From contig NZ_AP029023.1 of the NCBI RefSeq assembly GCF_037076555.1, positions 1,054,001-1,118,000 on the forward strand: 64,000 nt of DNA. The letters run 5' to 3'. This document shows positions 16,093-23,689 of the stretch, in pieces (the stretch's first letter is position 1; every line of letters begins with the position of its first letter). A program made the position numbers and the translations under genes. This DNA is from Methylophilus sp. DW102. Its GTDB lineage: Bacteria > Pseudomonadota > Gammaproteobacteria > Burkholderiales > Methylophilaceae. The notes below the pieces were generated by a model, which was not told where the DNA came from, ran no database searches, and was given only the letters and a program-made list of their open reading frames with translations.

Positions 16093-17082
16093 ATGAACAA
16101 GCTGGCATTTCCTATTCTGGCCGTGCTGGCGGATGGTAAATTTCACTCTGGTGAAGACTTGGCCCAGCGTTTTGGCGTCACGCGCGCCACGGTATATAAC
16201 GCGATTCAATCTGCTGAGCAGCTAGGCATCAAGGTGTTTTCAGTCCGTGGACGCGGATATCGCTTGCCCAAGCCGCTGACCTTGCTCGATGCAGATCAAA
16301 TTACCCAGGCCTGTGGCGAGTATGCGCCCTGGTTTCATGTGCAAGTGCTGGCGCAGGTTGATTCCACTAACCGCTATTTAATGCAGGAGAGTGCGCGCGG
16401 TATTGCCCATGCGACCTGTGTGGCGGCGCATATGCAGACAGCCGGGCGCGGTCGACGCGGCCGTTCCTGGCATTCTCAATTGGGTGGTAGCCTGACTTTT
16501 TCATTGCTCTGGCGCTTTCAATGTGGTGCGGCTGGCTTGTCTGGCTTGAGTCTGGTGGTCGGTTTGGCATTAGTGCGGGCCTTGCACACGATGGGCTTAA
16601 CCAGCGTGCGCTTAAAATGGCCGAATGACTTGCTGGTGTTGCAAGCGGGCAGTTGGCACAAGCTGGGCGGGATTCTGATTGAGCTGCAGGGGGATATGGA
16701 AGGCCCAAGTGCAGCGGTGATCGGCATAGGCCTCAATTTGGAATTGGAGGCTGACTTACAACAGCAGATTGACCAGGCGGCGATGGGCCTAAATCAGTTG
16801 TCGGGTGCGCCTGTAGACCCTAACCACTTGCTCGGCCACTGCTTGAACCAGTTGGCGCAACACTTAAGCCTGTTTGCCGAGCATGGTTTTGTCTATTTTC
16901 AGCCCGAGTGGACGGCGTATCATGCTTTTGAGCAGCAAGCTGTGAATCTGCTGTTAGCCAATGGCCAGTCGGTTCCCGGTCGCGTGGTTGGCGTAGCTGA
17001 AGAGGGCAGTTTGCTGGTGGAAACCGCTGCCGGTATTCAGCGCTTTAACGCAGGCGAAATCAGCGTGCGGAGTGCGTCATGA
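16093..17082 (+). CDS. birA: Bifunctional biotin-[acetyl-CoA-carboxylase] ligase / biotin operon repressor
   Basis: 329 aa. An N-terminal winged helix (about 3-60, with GEDLAQRFGVTRATVYNAI) suggests the repressor form of BirA. The central ligase domain has the biotinyl-AMP loop GRGRRGRSW (118-126), LKWPNDLL and KLGGILIE, and the C-terminal SH3-like domain ends with FNAGEISVRS. The enzyme attaches biotin to the BCCP lysine of acetyl-CoA carboxylase. It overlaps coaX by four bases (ATGA), a common betaproteobacterial pair. No biotin synthesis genes are in the window. Confidence 0.95.
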   Translation: MNKLAFPILAVLADGKFHSGEDLAQRFGVTRATVYNAIQSAEQLGIKVFSVRGRGYRLPKPLTLLDADQITQACGEYAPWFHVQVLAQVDSTNRYLMQESARGIAHATCVAAHMQTAGRGRRGRSWHSQLGGSLTFSLLWRFQCGAAGLSGLSLVVGLALVRALHTMGLTSVRLKWPNDLLVLQAGSWHKLGGILIELQGDMEGPSAAVIGIGLNLELEADLQQQIDQAAMGLNQLSGAPVDPNHLLGHCLNQLAQHLSLFAEHGFVYFQPEWTAYHAFEQQAVNLLLANGQSVPGRVVGVAEEGSLLVETAAGIQRFNAGEISVRSAS

Positions 17083-17879
17083 AACTGCTGATTGATGCCG
17101 GCAATAGCCGCACCAAATGGGCCTGGTGTCCTGAGCAATCGAGCCAGCCGACAGCGCTGCAGATCAATACCCTGGATAATCAAGACTGGTTTGAGGGCAC
17201 CGCACAGGCGCAAGCCTTGCACGCCGCAATTGCTAAGGCGAGCCGGATCTATTTAAGCAATGTGGCGGGCGAGCGCTGGCTGCAAGCCTTGCCCGAGCGG
17301 GATCAACGTTTGCAAGCTATTGTCGCCACCTCTTTAGCCTTGGGTTTGCAAAACAGCTACAGTCAACCTTCGCAACTGGGTAGCGACCGCTGGTGCAGCC
17401 TGTTAGCGGTATGGCGTAGCGAGGGAAAATCAGCATTGGTCGTCAGTGCGGGTACCGCAATGACGATGGATGCGCTGCTAGTCAAGCAAGAAGTTAAGCA
17501 AGAGCTCAAACAAGTACAGGCGATGTTTGCTGGCGGCAGTATCCAGCCTGGCTTGCGACTGATGTGGCAAAGTTTGCAACAAGGGGCGGCGCAACTCGAT
17601 TATGCCTATCCCGACCTTGACGCTGGCACGGAGGGCTTTGCGCAAAATAGCCAGCATGCCATGTGGGTGGGCTGCGTGCAGGCGCTGGCTGCTTCGGTGG
17701 CTGCCCAATATGCGCGCTTGTGCCAGCAGCTGGGTCATGTGCCTTTATTGTTCATGAGTGGCGGCGATGCAGATTTAATCGTCAGATATTTGCCGCATGC
17801 ATTGTCAGCACAGGCGATTATTGTGGATAATCTGGTATTAAAGGGATTGGCCTGCCTGGCTGAGTGTTCAGACGAATGA
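17079..17879 (+). CDS. coaX: Type III pantothenate kinase
   Basis: 266 aa. CoaX phosphorylates pantothenate, the first step of coenzyme A synthesis. It belongs to the acetate/sugar kinase fold: phosphate-1 motif DAGNSRTKW (6-14), GSDRW with the catalytic Asp, and the adenosine-side SAGTAMTMD. The ATG overlaps the birA stop (TCATGA), so the two are co-translated. A SPOR-domain gene follows after 13 bases, forming birA-coaX-SPOR. Confidence 0.95.
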   Translation: MKLLIDAGNSRTKWAWCPEQSSQPTALQINTLDNQDWFEGTAQAQALHAAIAKASRIYLSNVAGERWLQALPERDQRLQAIVATSLALGLQNSYSQPSQLGSDRWCSLLAVWRSEGKSALVVSAGTAMTMDALLVKQEVKQELKQVQAMFAGGSIQPGLRLMWQSLQQGAAQLDYAYPDLDAGTEGFAQNSQHAMWVGCVQALAASVAAQYARLCQQLGHVPLLFMSGGDADLIVRYLPHALSAQAIIVDNLVLKGLACLAECSDE

Positions 17880-17892
17880 AAAGTATAAGAGA

Positions 17893-18774
17893 ATGAAAAA
17901 AATATTCTGGATATTGGTATTGCTGAATGTGGTGGTGTTTGCTTATTTTGAGCGCGATGCCCTGTCACCTGCCGTCAGTAGCCTTAAACCAGAGCTCCAG
18001 CCACAGCAAATTAAAATCCTCACCGAGCAGTCATTGCTGTCTTACCCCACACGCCATCCAGAGGCAGCGGTAAACGAGCCTTCCGATTCGGTAGTGCAGC
18101 CTGCTGATAACCATGGGCCTGCCAGTGAGCCAGTGTCAAAACCAGATGTCCAGGGTGCTGAAACTAAATGGCCTGAAACCAAGCCATCTGAGCAAAAATC
18201 TCCTGAGCCTAACAAGCCCGTGAGCTCCAAAGTGGTAGAAGCGAAACCCGCTGAAGCAAAGCAGGCAGAAAAAGCCCCGTCGGCTAAGCCCGCAGAACAA
18301 CATACCGCGACGGCTGGCGCATGCTATGAGTGGAGCAGCTTCAACACCGCGCGCTTGAATGAAGCCTTGAGCCTGGCACAGCAACTCAATATCAAGACTC
18401 ATACCAATCTGATCGGCAGTCCGCAGGATAATGTGCGTTACTGGATTTATAAACCGCCGCTACCTTCTGCCGAGGCTGCGCAAATCAAAGCCGATGAATT
18501 ACGTAAACTCGGTGTGGAGGATTTCTTTGTTGTGCAAGACGACCCCAAATGGCGGAACGCGATCTCGTTCGGAGTTTTTCGTGATGAAAAGCTGGCCGAT
18601 AAGCTTATGCTAGACCTCAAAAACAAGGGGGTAAAATTGTTGATTAAAGCGACCCGCAATGGCGGCCAGGCGGTCATCAAATTGCAACAGGTCTCGCCAC
18701 AACAACTTGCCGGTTTACAAAAAGCGCGTTCGCAGTTTCCAGATGCCGTGCTTAAAGAAATACCTTGTAATTAA
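17893..18774 (+). CDS. SPOR-domain membrane-anchored protein
   Basis: 293 aa. One N-terminal helix (residues 4-18, IFWILVLLNVVVFAYF) anchors it in the inner membrane. Then comes a Pro/Glu/Lys/Ala-rich linker (about 50-140) with repeated KPxE/PxExK units. A C-terminal SPOR-like domain spans about 180-255 (YWIYKPPLPSAEAA ... GVFRDEKLADKL...). SPOR domains bind denuded septal peptidoglycan, so a role near the division site is likely. The exact partner is unknown. A Cys precedes the SPOR region and another is at the C-terminus (IPCN). It is the third gene after birA-coaX and ends at a strong terminator. Confidence 0.85.
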   Translation: MKKIFWILVLLNVVVFAYFERDALSPAVSSLKPELQPQQIKILTEQSLLSYPTRHPEAAVNEPSDSVVQPADNHGPASEPVSKPDVQGAETKWPETKPSEQKSPEPNKPVSSKVVEAKPAEAKQAEKAPSAKPAEQHTATAGACYEWSSFNTARLNEALSLAQQLNIKTHTNLIGSPQDNVRYWIYKPPLPSAEAAQIKADELRKLGVEDFFVVQDDPKWRNAISFGVFRDEKLADKLMLDLKNKGVKLLIKATRNGGQAVIKLQQVSPQQLAGLQKARSQFPDAVLKEIPCN

Positions 18775-18804
18775 AATTCACAAGGCGTTAAAACGATAGA
18801 CATC

Positions 18805-18830
18805 AAAAAACCCGCATTCGCGGGTTTTTT
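18805..18830. terminator. Bidirectional terminator
   Basis: AAAAAACCCGC / GCGGGTTTTTT with a 4-base loop (18805-18815 and 18820-18830). The A and T runs make it work on both strands, between the convergent SPOR-protein and lipoprotein genes. Confidence 0.93.
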
Positions 18831-18841
18831 GATAATCAGTC

Positions 18842-19372
18842 CTACTGTTGTGCTGCTTTTTTGGCCGCTTCTTCTTCCTTGGCTTTATCTTCTTGAATTT
18901 TCTTCAGCAAATCCCCATTGGCTTTCAGGCCTGTCATGATTTGATTATCTACATTGTTTTTACGATCAAACACAAGACTATCGCCTAAAATCACTTTTAC
19001 CCAGTCTGGATAGCTGTAAGCCGTCCCCTTGTTGTGATCAACAATCGCGCCTATGCCACCGCCAAACAGAATGTTACCCCACATCCCGCCATTGGCTCTG
19101 GAGACCAGAACAGCAAAACCAGACTCTGCATTATCCTTTTGACATTTAATTTCGAGGTTTTGACCAGAGCGATGCACAACCAGGCTACCCGGTGTTTTGG
19201 TGGACCACTCACCGCGCTCATTTTTTGCCGTACATTTGGCATCTTCAACGAGTTGATCTTGTTTGTTGTATGTTTCAACGCGAATCGGTTGATTTGAATC
19301 TTTGGTAATCGACGCACAACCCGAAAAAAGAAGGCTGCTTGCCATCACAAAAGCGACGTGATGATATTTCAT
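18842..19372 (-). CDS. Hypothetical lipoprotein
   Basis: 176 aa. Signal peptide with lipobox LFSGC, Cys19 being the lipidated residue; Ser20-equivalent is Ala, so outer-membrane sorting by Lol is likely. The mature part (residues 20-140) has a C-x(n)-C pair (C47, C76) and a glycine-rich hydrophobic stretch, WGNILFGGGIGAIVD, that could insert in a membrane. The C-terminus is a highly charged K/E/A coiled-coil-like tail. I do not recognise a named family. A GGGAG site lies just upstream, and before it a perfect 13-bp inverted repeat in the leader. Confidence 0.8.
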   Translation of the reverse strand: MKYHHVAFVMASSLLFSGCASITKDSNQPIRVETYNKQDQLVEDAKCTAKNERGEWSTKTPGSLVVHRSGQNLEIKCQKDNAESGFAVLVSRANGGMWGNILFGGGIGAIVDHNKGTAYSYPDWVKVILGDSLVFDRKNNVDNQIMTGLKANGDLLKKIQEDKAKEEEAAKKAAQQ

Positions 19373-19390
19373 ATACTCCCTTATGTTGTT

Positions 19391-19424
19391 ATTAGTTAAC
19401 TCCCGTGAGCAGGAGTTAACTAAT
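19391..19424. repeat. Perfect 13-bp inverted repeat in the lipoprotein leader
   Basis: ATTAGTTAACTCC at 19391-19403 and its exact complement at 19412-19424, separated by 8 bases. It lies 19 bases before the lipoprotein start and 50 bases after the lpdA stop. It has no flanking T-run on the minus strand, so it may be an operator, an mRNA-stabilising hairpin or an atypical terminator of lpdA. Confidence 0.85.
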
Positions 19425-19474
19425 ATTATAGAGGGCAGGTATATTTTTAGTAAGAGATGTTAATAAATTTATGT

Positions 19475-21250
19475 TTACCGCTTTTTCGGTGGCAGCATAT
19501 CGGTGATGGTGCCTTCCTTGAGTTCAGCGGCAAAGCATACTGTTTCAGACAAGGTGGGGTGAGCATGAATGGTCAGACCCAGGTCATGCGCATCGGCGCC
19601 CATTTCAATCGCCAGCACAGCTTCAGCCAGCAACTCGCCAGCATTGACGCCAACGATTCCGGCACCAATCACACGGTGAGTGTCTTTGTCGAAAATCAGT
19701 TTGGTTGCGCCTTCGGTACGCGCGATAGACAAGGCGCGGCCACTGGCAGCCCACGGGAAGCTGGCTTTTTCGATCTCAATGCCTTTGGCTTTGGCTTCGG
19801 TTTCGGTGAGGCCCACCCAGGCCACTTCTGGGTCCGTATAGGCGACGGAAGGGATAACACTGGCGACAAATTCGACCTTGTGACCGGCAATCACTTCTGC
19901 GGCTACTTTCGCTTCATGCGTGGCTTTATGGGCCAGCATGGGTTGGCCAACGATATCACCAATCGCAAAAATGTGTGGGACATTGGTACGCATTTGTTTG
20001 TCGACGCTAATGAAGCCACGGTCATCGACGACCACGCCAGCGTTTTCGGCACCAATATTTTTACCATTCGGGCGGCGACCAATAGAAACGAGCACGCGGT
20101 CATATTTTTGCGTCTCTTGCGGCGCATTTGCACCTTCAAAGTCTACATAAATCCCATCCGCCTTGGCTTCGATCTTGGTGACTTTGGTCGACAACATAAT
20201 GCTTTCAAAACGTTTTTCCATGCGTTTTTGCAGCGGACGCACCAGGTCGCGGTCACAACCGGTAATCAGGCCGTCCATAAATTCCACCACGCTCACTTTA
20301 GAGCCCAGCGCGTCGTAGACCGTCCCCATTTCGAGGCCGATAATGCCGCCGCCAATCACCAGCATACGGCCTGGGATATCGGCAAGAGCGAGTGCGCCAG
20401 TGGAGTCCATGATGCGTTCATCTTCAGGCGCCCCCGGAAATTTGGTGGCTTGTGAACCTGCGGCAATAATCGCATTCTCAAAACCGACCAGGGTGACTTT
20501 GCCATCGGCGCCGGTGACGGCAATCTGGTTTGGGCTGGTGAATTTACCGACGCCATTGACCACAGTGACACCGCGCGCCTTAGCCATCTGGGCCAAGCCA
20601 CCAGTCAGCTTGCCGACGACATCGTTAGCTTTCCAGTTGCGCAGTTTGTCGAGATCAATATCCGGTTTGCCAAAGCGCAAGCCATGGTGTTCGGTTTCTT
20701 GCGCTTCAGTAATGACTTTAGCCGTGTGTAACAAGGCTTTGGAAGGGATACAGCCTACATTGAGACAGACGCCACCAAGTGTTGGATAGCGTTCTACCAG
20801 AACCACTTTCAGGCCAAGGTCGGCTGCACGGAAGGCGGCAGTGTAGCCGCCAGGCCCGGAGCCCAATACCATGACCTGGCAGGTGACATCATGATTACCT
20901 GTCGGTACCGCTGGGGCAGGGGCTGCCGTGACGTTGGCAGCGGGCGCCGCTGCAGCGGTGGTTTGTGTATCTGGTGCAGCAGCAGGTTGTGCGGCTGTCG
21001 TGGTTGATTCAGCACTTTCCAGCAGCAAGATCAGGCTGCCTTTGGCGACTTTGTCACCCACCTTGATTTTTAACTCCTTGACCACGCCTGCATGTGAGGA
21101 AGGAATGTCCATGGAAGCTTTGTCAGACTCCACGGTAATGAGGGAATCTTCTTTGGCCACGGTATCGCCGACGGCGACCAGCACTTCAATCACATCGACA
21201 CTGTCAAAATTGCCGATATCCGGCACCACTATTTCAACCATTTGACTCAT
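19475..21250 (-). CDS. lpdA: Dihydrolipoamide dehydrogenase (E3) with N-terminal lipoyl domain
   Basis: 591 aa. Residues 1-80 are a lipoyl domain with the lipoylated Lys44 in ESDKASM. An Ala/Pro-rich linker (about 81-118) follows, then a complete FAD/NAD disulfide reductase with redox Cys162/Cys167 ([13 protein letters not shown]) and the HAHPTLSE active-site motif near the C-terminus. E3 reoxidises dihydrolipoamide of the pyruvate dehydrogenase complex. The extra lipoyl domain is typical of betaproteobacterial E3 proteins. It is nearly identical to the lipoyl domain of aceF 11 kb away. Unusually for such an E3, it is not next to aceEF here. Confidence 0.96.
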   Translation of the reverse strand: MSQMVEIVVPDIGNFDSVDVIEVLVAVGDTVAKEDSLITVESDKASMDIPSSHAGVVKELKIKVGDKVAKGSLILLLESAESTTTAAQPAAAPDTQTTAAAAPAANVTAAPAPAVPTGNHDVTCQVMVLGSGPGGYTAAFRAADLGLKVVLVERYPTLGGVCLNVGCIPSKALLHTAKVITEAQETEHHGLRFGKPDIDLDKLRNWKANDVVGKLTGGLAQMAKARGVTVVNGVGKFTSPNQIAVTGADGKVTLVGFENAIIAAGSQATKFPGAPEDERIMDSTGALALADIPGRMLVIGGGIIGLEMGTVYDALGSKVSVVEFMDGLITGCDRDLVRPLQKRMEKRFESIMLSTKVTKIEAKADGIYVDFEGANAPQETQKYDRVLVSIGRRPNGKNIGAENAGVVVDDRGFISVDKQMRTNVPHIFAIGDIVGQPMLAHKATHEAKVAAEVIAGHKVEFVASVIPSVAYTDPEVAWVGLTETEAKAKGIEIEKASFPWAASGRALSIARTEGATKLIFDKDTHRVIGAGIVGVNAGELLAEAVLAIEMGADAHDLGLTIHAHPTLSETVCFAAELKEGTITDMLPPKKR

Positions 21251-21360
21251 GAAAACCTTATGTATGCGTTAGTTTTGCTATTTTATCACCAAAAGAACAA
21301 CCGCACTTTTGGCTTGTCACTGCTTGATTGTCCCGATAGATGTTTCAATCACATCGTGCA

Positions 21361-21834
21361 TCAGCGTTTGGCGGGGGCGGTTGTGACCGGTTTAACCGCT
21401 GTGGCTGGCTTCATGGTGCAGGTTTCATGGCCGTAATTGCCGCCCGTATCATCTGGTTCGTAATAATCGTTTTTAAAGGTCCAGCCGGCCTTGCCCACTT
21501 TGCTGAATTGACCCATGCCGGTAGAGAATTCTGCATATTTGGCATCAGACAGTTTAAAGGTCATCGCCAACTGCTTGCCACGGGTAATAGCCTGGCCAGT
21601 GTAGCTTTGTTTGTTTTCCGTGTGTGTTGCCAGCTCGTAGACGGAAACTTGTGCTGTGCTGTTGCGGCGGTTCTTTTTGAGATAAATGGTCACTTCATAA
21701 TCGCCGACAGCAATATTGTTGCCTTTGCACAAATATTCACCACTGTAATCCGGTGACGCGGCAGGGGCTGAAAACGCAGTGGATGAAAAAATTGCGAACA
21801 GACTAAAGGTGATTAAACAGGATTTAACGTTCAT
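21361..21834 (-). CDS. Hypothetical secreted protein
   Basis: 157 aa from the ATG at 21834, chosen because it opens a clear signal peptide (MNVKSCLITFSLFAIFSSTAFS-APAA). The longer frame to 21939 would bury that signal inside. The mature part contains DYSGEYLCKGNN, EVTIYLKKN and GKAGWTFKNDYYEPDDTG, a beta-rich pattern with two Cys (in LCKGN and HETCTM) that may form a disulfide. The tail is Pro/Thr/Ala/Lys-rich. I recognise no family; periplasmic location is inferred. A weak AGAAG site precedes the start. Confidence 0.75.
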   Translation of the reverse strand: MNVKSCLITFSLFAIFSSTAFSAPAASPDYSGEYLCKGNNIAVGDYEVTIYLKKNRRNSTAQVSVYELATHTENKQSYTGQAITRGKQLAMTFKLSDAKYAEFSTGMGQFSKVGKAGWTFKNDYYEPDDTGGNYGHETCTMKPATAVKPVTTAPAKR

Positions 21835-22041
21835 ATGACTTCTGAAATAAATTTTTGGCGTGAGAAAGTTTAAAAGCCTGAGTTTTTTGCGAGACTTTTG
21901 AATACATTTCATCATAATTGCAATTACATAATTTACCAAGTCTCTTTTAGTGTTTTTGTCGCTTGCAGCTTGTAAAAGCAGGGCGCAAGCCTAGGTGATT
22001 TATGAGAGAATAGCCGCTATTTTTAGCAACCTCGTGACAAG

Positions 22042-23655
22042 GTGACCATATTGCAGCGTTTGTTATCAAGAATTTCACCCATCGTCTGGCTGACCTTGTT
22101 TATACTAGGCTCCGTTTACTACGTCTGGCGATTGCAGCAACCACAAGTGTTGCTTGAGGTGGATGCGGATGCGTTGCCCCTGCAATGCATCTCTTATTCT
22201 CCTTATTACAAGCCTGGCATGAGTCCGCTGGTCAAAGACATGCATGTCGATCCACTGCAGATTGAGCAGGATTTACAAGCCTTGTCCAAAGTCACGCGCT
22301 GTGTGCGCACTTATTCGGTCGGCCAGGGGATGGATTATGTGCCTAAGGCCGCGCAAAAACTGGGCATGAAAGTCATTCTTGGGGTCTGGATCGGCTGGCT
22401 GGAAGATCTCAACCAGGCAGAGCTCAAGCTAGCGGTGCAGCAAGCGAACCAGTATCCGGAGACCGTGCGTGGCATTGTGGTAGGGAACGAGGTCTTGTTG
22501 CGCGGCGAGCAGTCCGAGCCCAAGATGCATGGCTACCTGCAATGGGTGAAAGCCAATACCAAGGCGCCAGTCACCTATGCCGATGTGTGGGAGTTTTGGC
22601 TCAAGCATCCTACTTTAGAGCAGGACGTGGACTTCGTCACCGTGCATATTCTGCCCTATTGGGAAGATAAGCCAGTTGCCATTGATCAGGCGGTTGCCCA
22701 TACCGCCTCGGTGATGGGACATTTGGGCACAGTCTTTAAAAAACCTATTTTGATTGGTGAAACCGGCTGGCCATCGCAAGGTCGCCAACGCTTCTGGGCC
22801 AAGCCGAGCGCGATCAATCAAGCCAAATATATGCGTGGTTTTTTGCAGGCCGCCAAGCAGAGTCAATGGCAATATAACGTGATTGAAGCCGTGGATCAGC
22901 CTTGGAAGCGTGAGCTGGAGGGCACGGTCGGGGGGTATTGGGGCGTACTTGATACGGACCTAAAACCCAAATTCAGCTTGCAGGGAGCGATGGCTGAGCG
23001 TGCAGATGGCTTGCAACCCTATCTGGCCGCGCTCGGCCTGGGGCTGCTATTCGTTGCCTATGGATTTTATCGCCATCGCCCAGCGAATCAATTGGCGGTA
23101 CTCGCATTAAGCGGCATGCTGCTGGGCTTGCATGCCTATCTGCAACTGGAATATGTACACTTGGCGGCCCGTAATTCTCTAGAGCTGAGCATGCTGGCTG
23201 GGCTTGCCGTGCTGGGGTGGGGACTGCTTGGCTTGCAGCTCCGGCACTGGCTGGGGTTGAACGCAAAAGCTTGCCTGGAACAAGCCGCGCTCCGACTGCT
23301 GGCGGTCGGATTCTTGCTGACCAGCGGCGCGCTTGCAGTCAATGGGCGCTATCTGGATTTTCCCATCATCTTGGTCTGCCTGCCATTGGTCGTGATCACG
23401 ATTTCTTTATTGATGCTACGCGCTCAGACTGGTCAAACAGGGGCCGTCAATGCTGGATTCTGGCTGGTGGCTGCACTGCTGGTCATGGCTGCCAATTGCG
23501 CCGTGGCCGTGGCGATCATGGAGCCAGGGAATACCATGGCCTGGTGGTGGACTGCTGTCTGCGGTGTTGCCTTGCTGATATTACCTCTCAGAAGCCTACA
23601 AGTAGGTATTCCGCTGACAGTCAACGCTGCTGATTCAGCGTATCATTCAGTTTAA
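22042..23655 (+). CDS. GH17-family membrane protein, beta-1,3-glucan-active
   Basis: About 537 aa. An N-terminal membrane helix (about 13-28) is followed by a GH17 (beta-1,3-glucanase-like) TIM barrel facing the periplasm. The acid/base is E150 (VVGNEVLLRG) and the nucleophile E240 (LIGETGWPS). The C-terminal 200 residues form about six to seven membrane helices. Bacterial GH17 proteins near NdvB act as glucan transglycosylases or glucanases in making beta-1,3-glucans. The next gene, 34 bases on, has a homologous GH17 domain fused to a GT2 synthase, so the two probably serve one pathway. The start is uncertain: GTG at 22042 or TTG at 22051, the latter with AAGGTG six bases upstream. Confidence 0.87.
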   Translation: MTILQRLLSRISPIVWLTLFILGSVYYVWRLQQPQVLLEVDADALPLQCISYSPYYKPGMSPLVKDMHVDPLQIEQDLQALSKVTRCVRTYSVGQGMDYVPKAAQKLGMKVILGVWIGWLEDLNQAELKLAVQQANQYPETVRGIVVGNEVLLRGEQSEPKMHGYLQWVKANTKAPVTYADVWEFWLKHPTLEQDVDFVTVHILPYWEDKPVAIDQAVAHTASVMGHLGTVFKKPILIGETGWPSQGRQRFWAKPSAINQAKYMRGFLQAAKQSQWQYNVIEAVDQPWKRELEGTVGGYWGVLDTDLKPKFSLQGAMAERADGLQPYLAALGLGLLFVAYGFYRHRPANQLAVLALSGMLLGLHAYLQLEYVHLAARNSLELSMLAGLAVLGWGLLGLQLRHWLGLNAKACLEQAALRLLAVGFLLTSGALAVNGRYLDFPIILVCLPLVVITISLLMLRAQTGQTGAVNAGFWLVAALLVMAANCAVAVAIMEPGNTMAWWWTAVCGVALLILPLRSLQVGIPLTVNAADSAYHSV

Positions 23656-23689
23656 AACAATAACTCATCAATAACGGGAAGTATGAGAA

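Noticed and set aside
19457..20455. 332-codon open frame on the plus strand
   Set aside because: It lies wholly antisense to lpdA, has no recognisable domain, and lacks a ribosome site; it mirrors the codon bias of the real gene.
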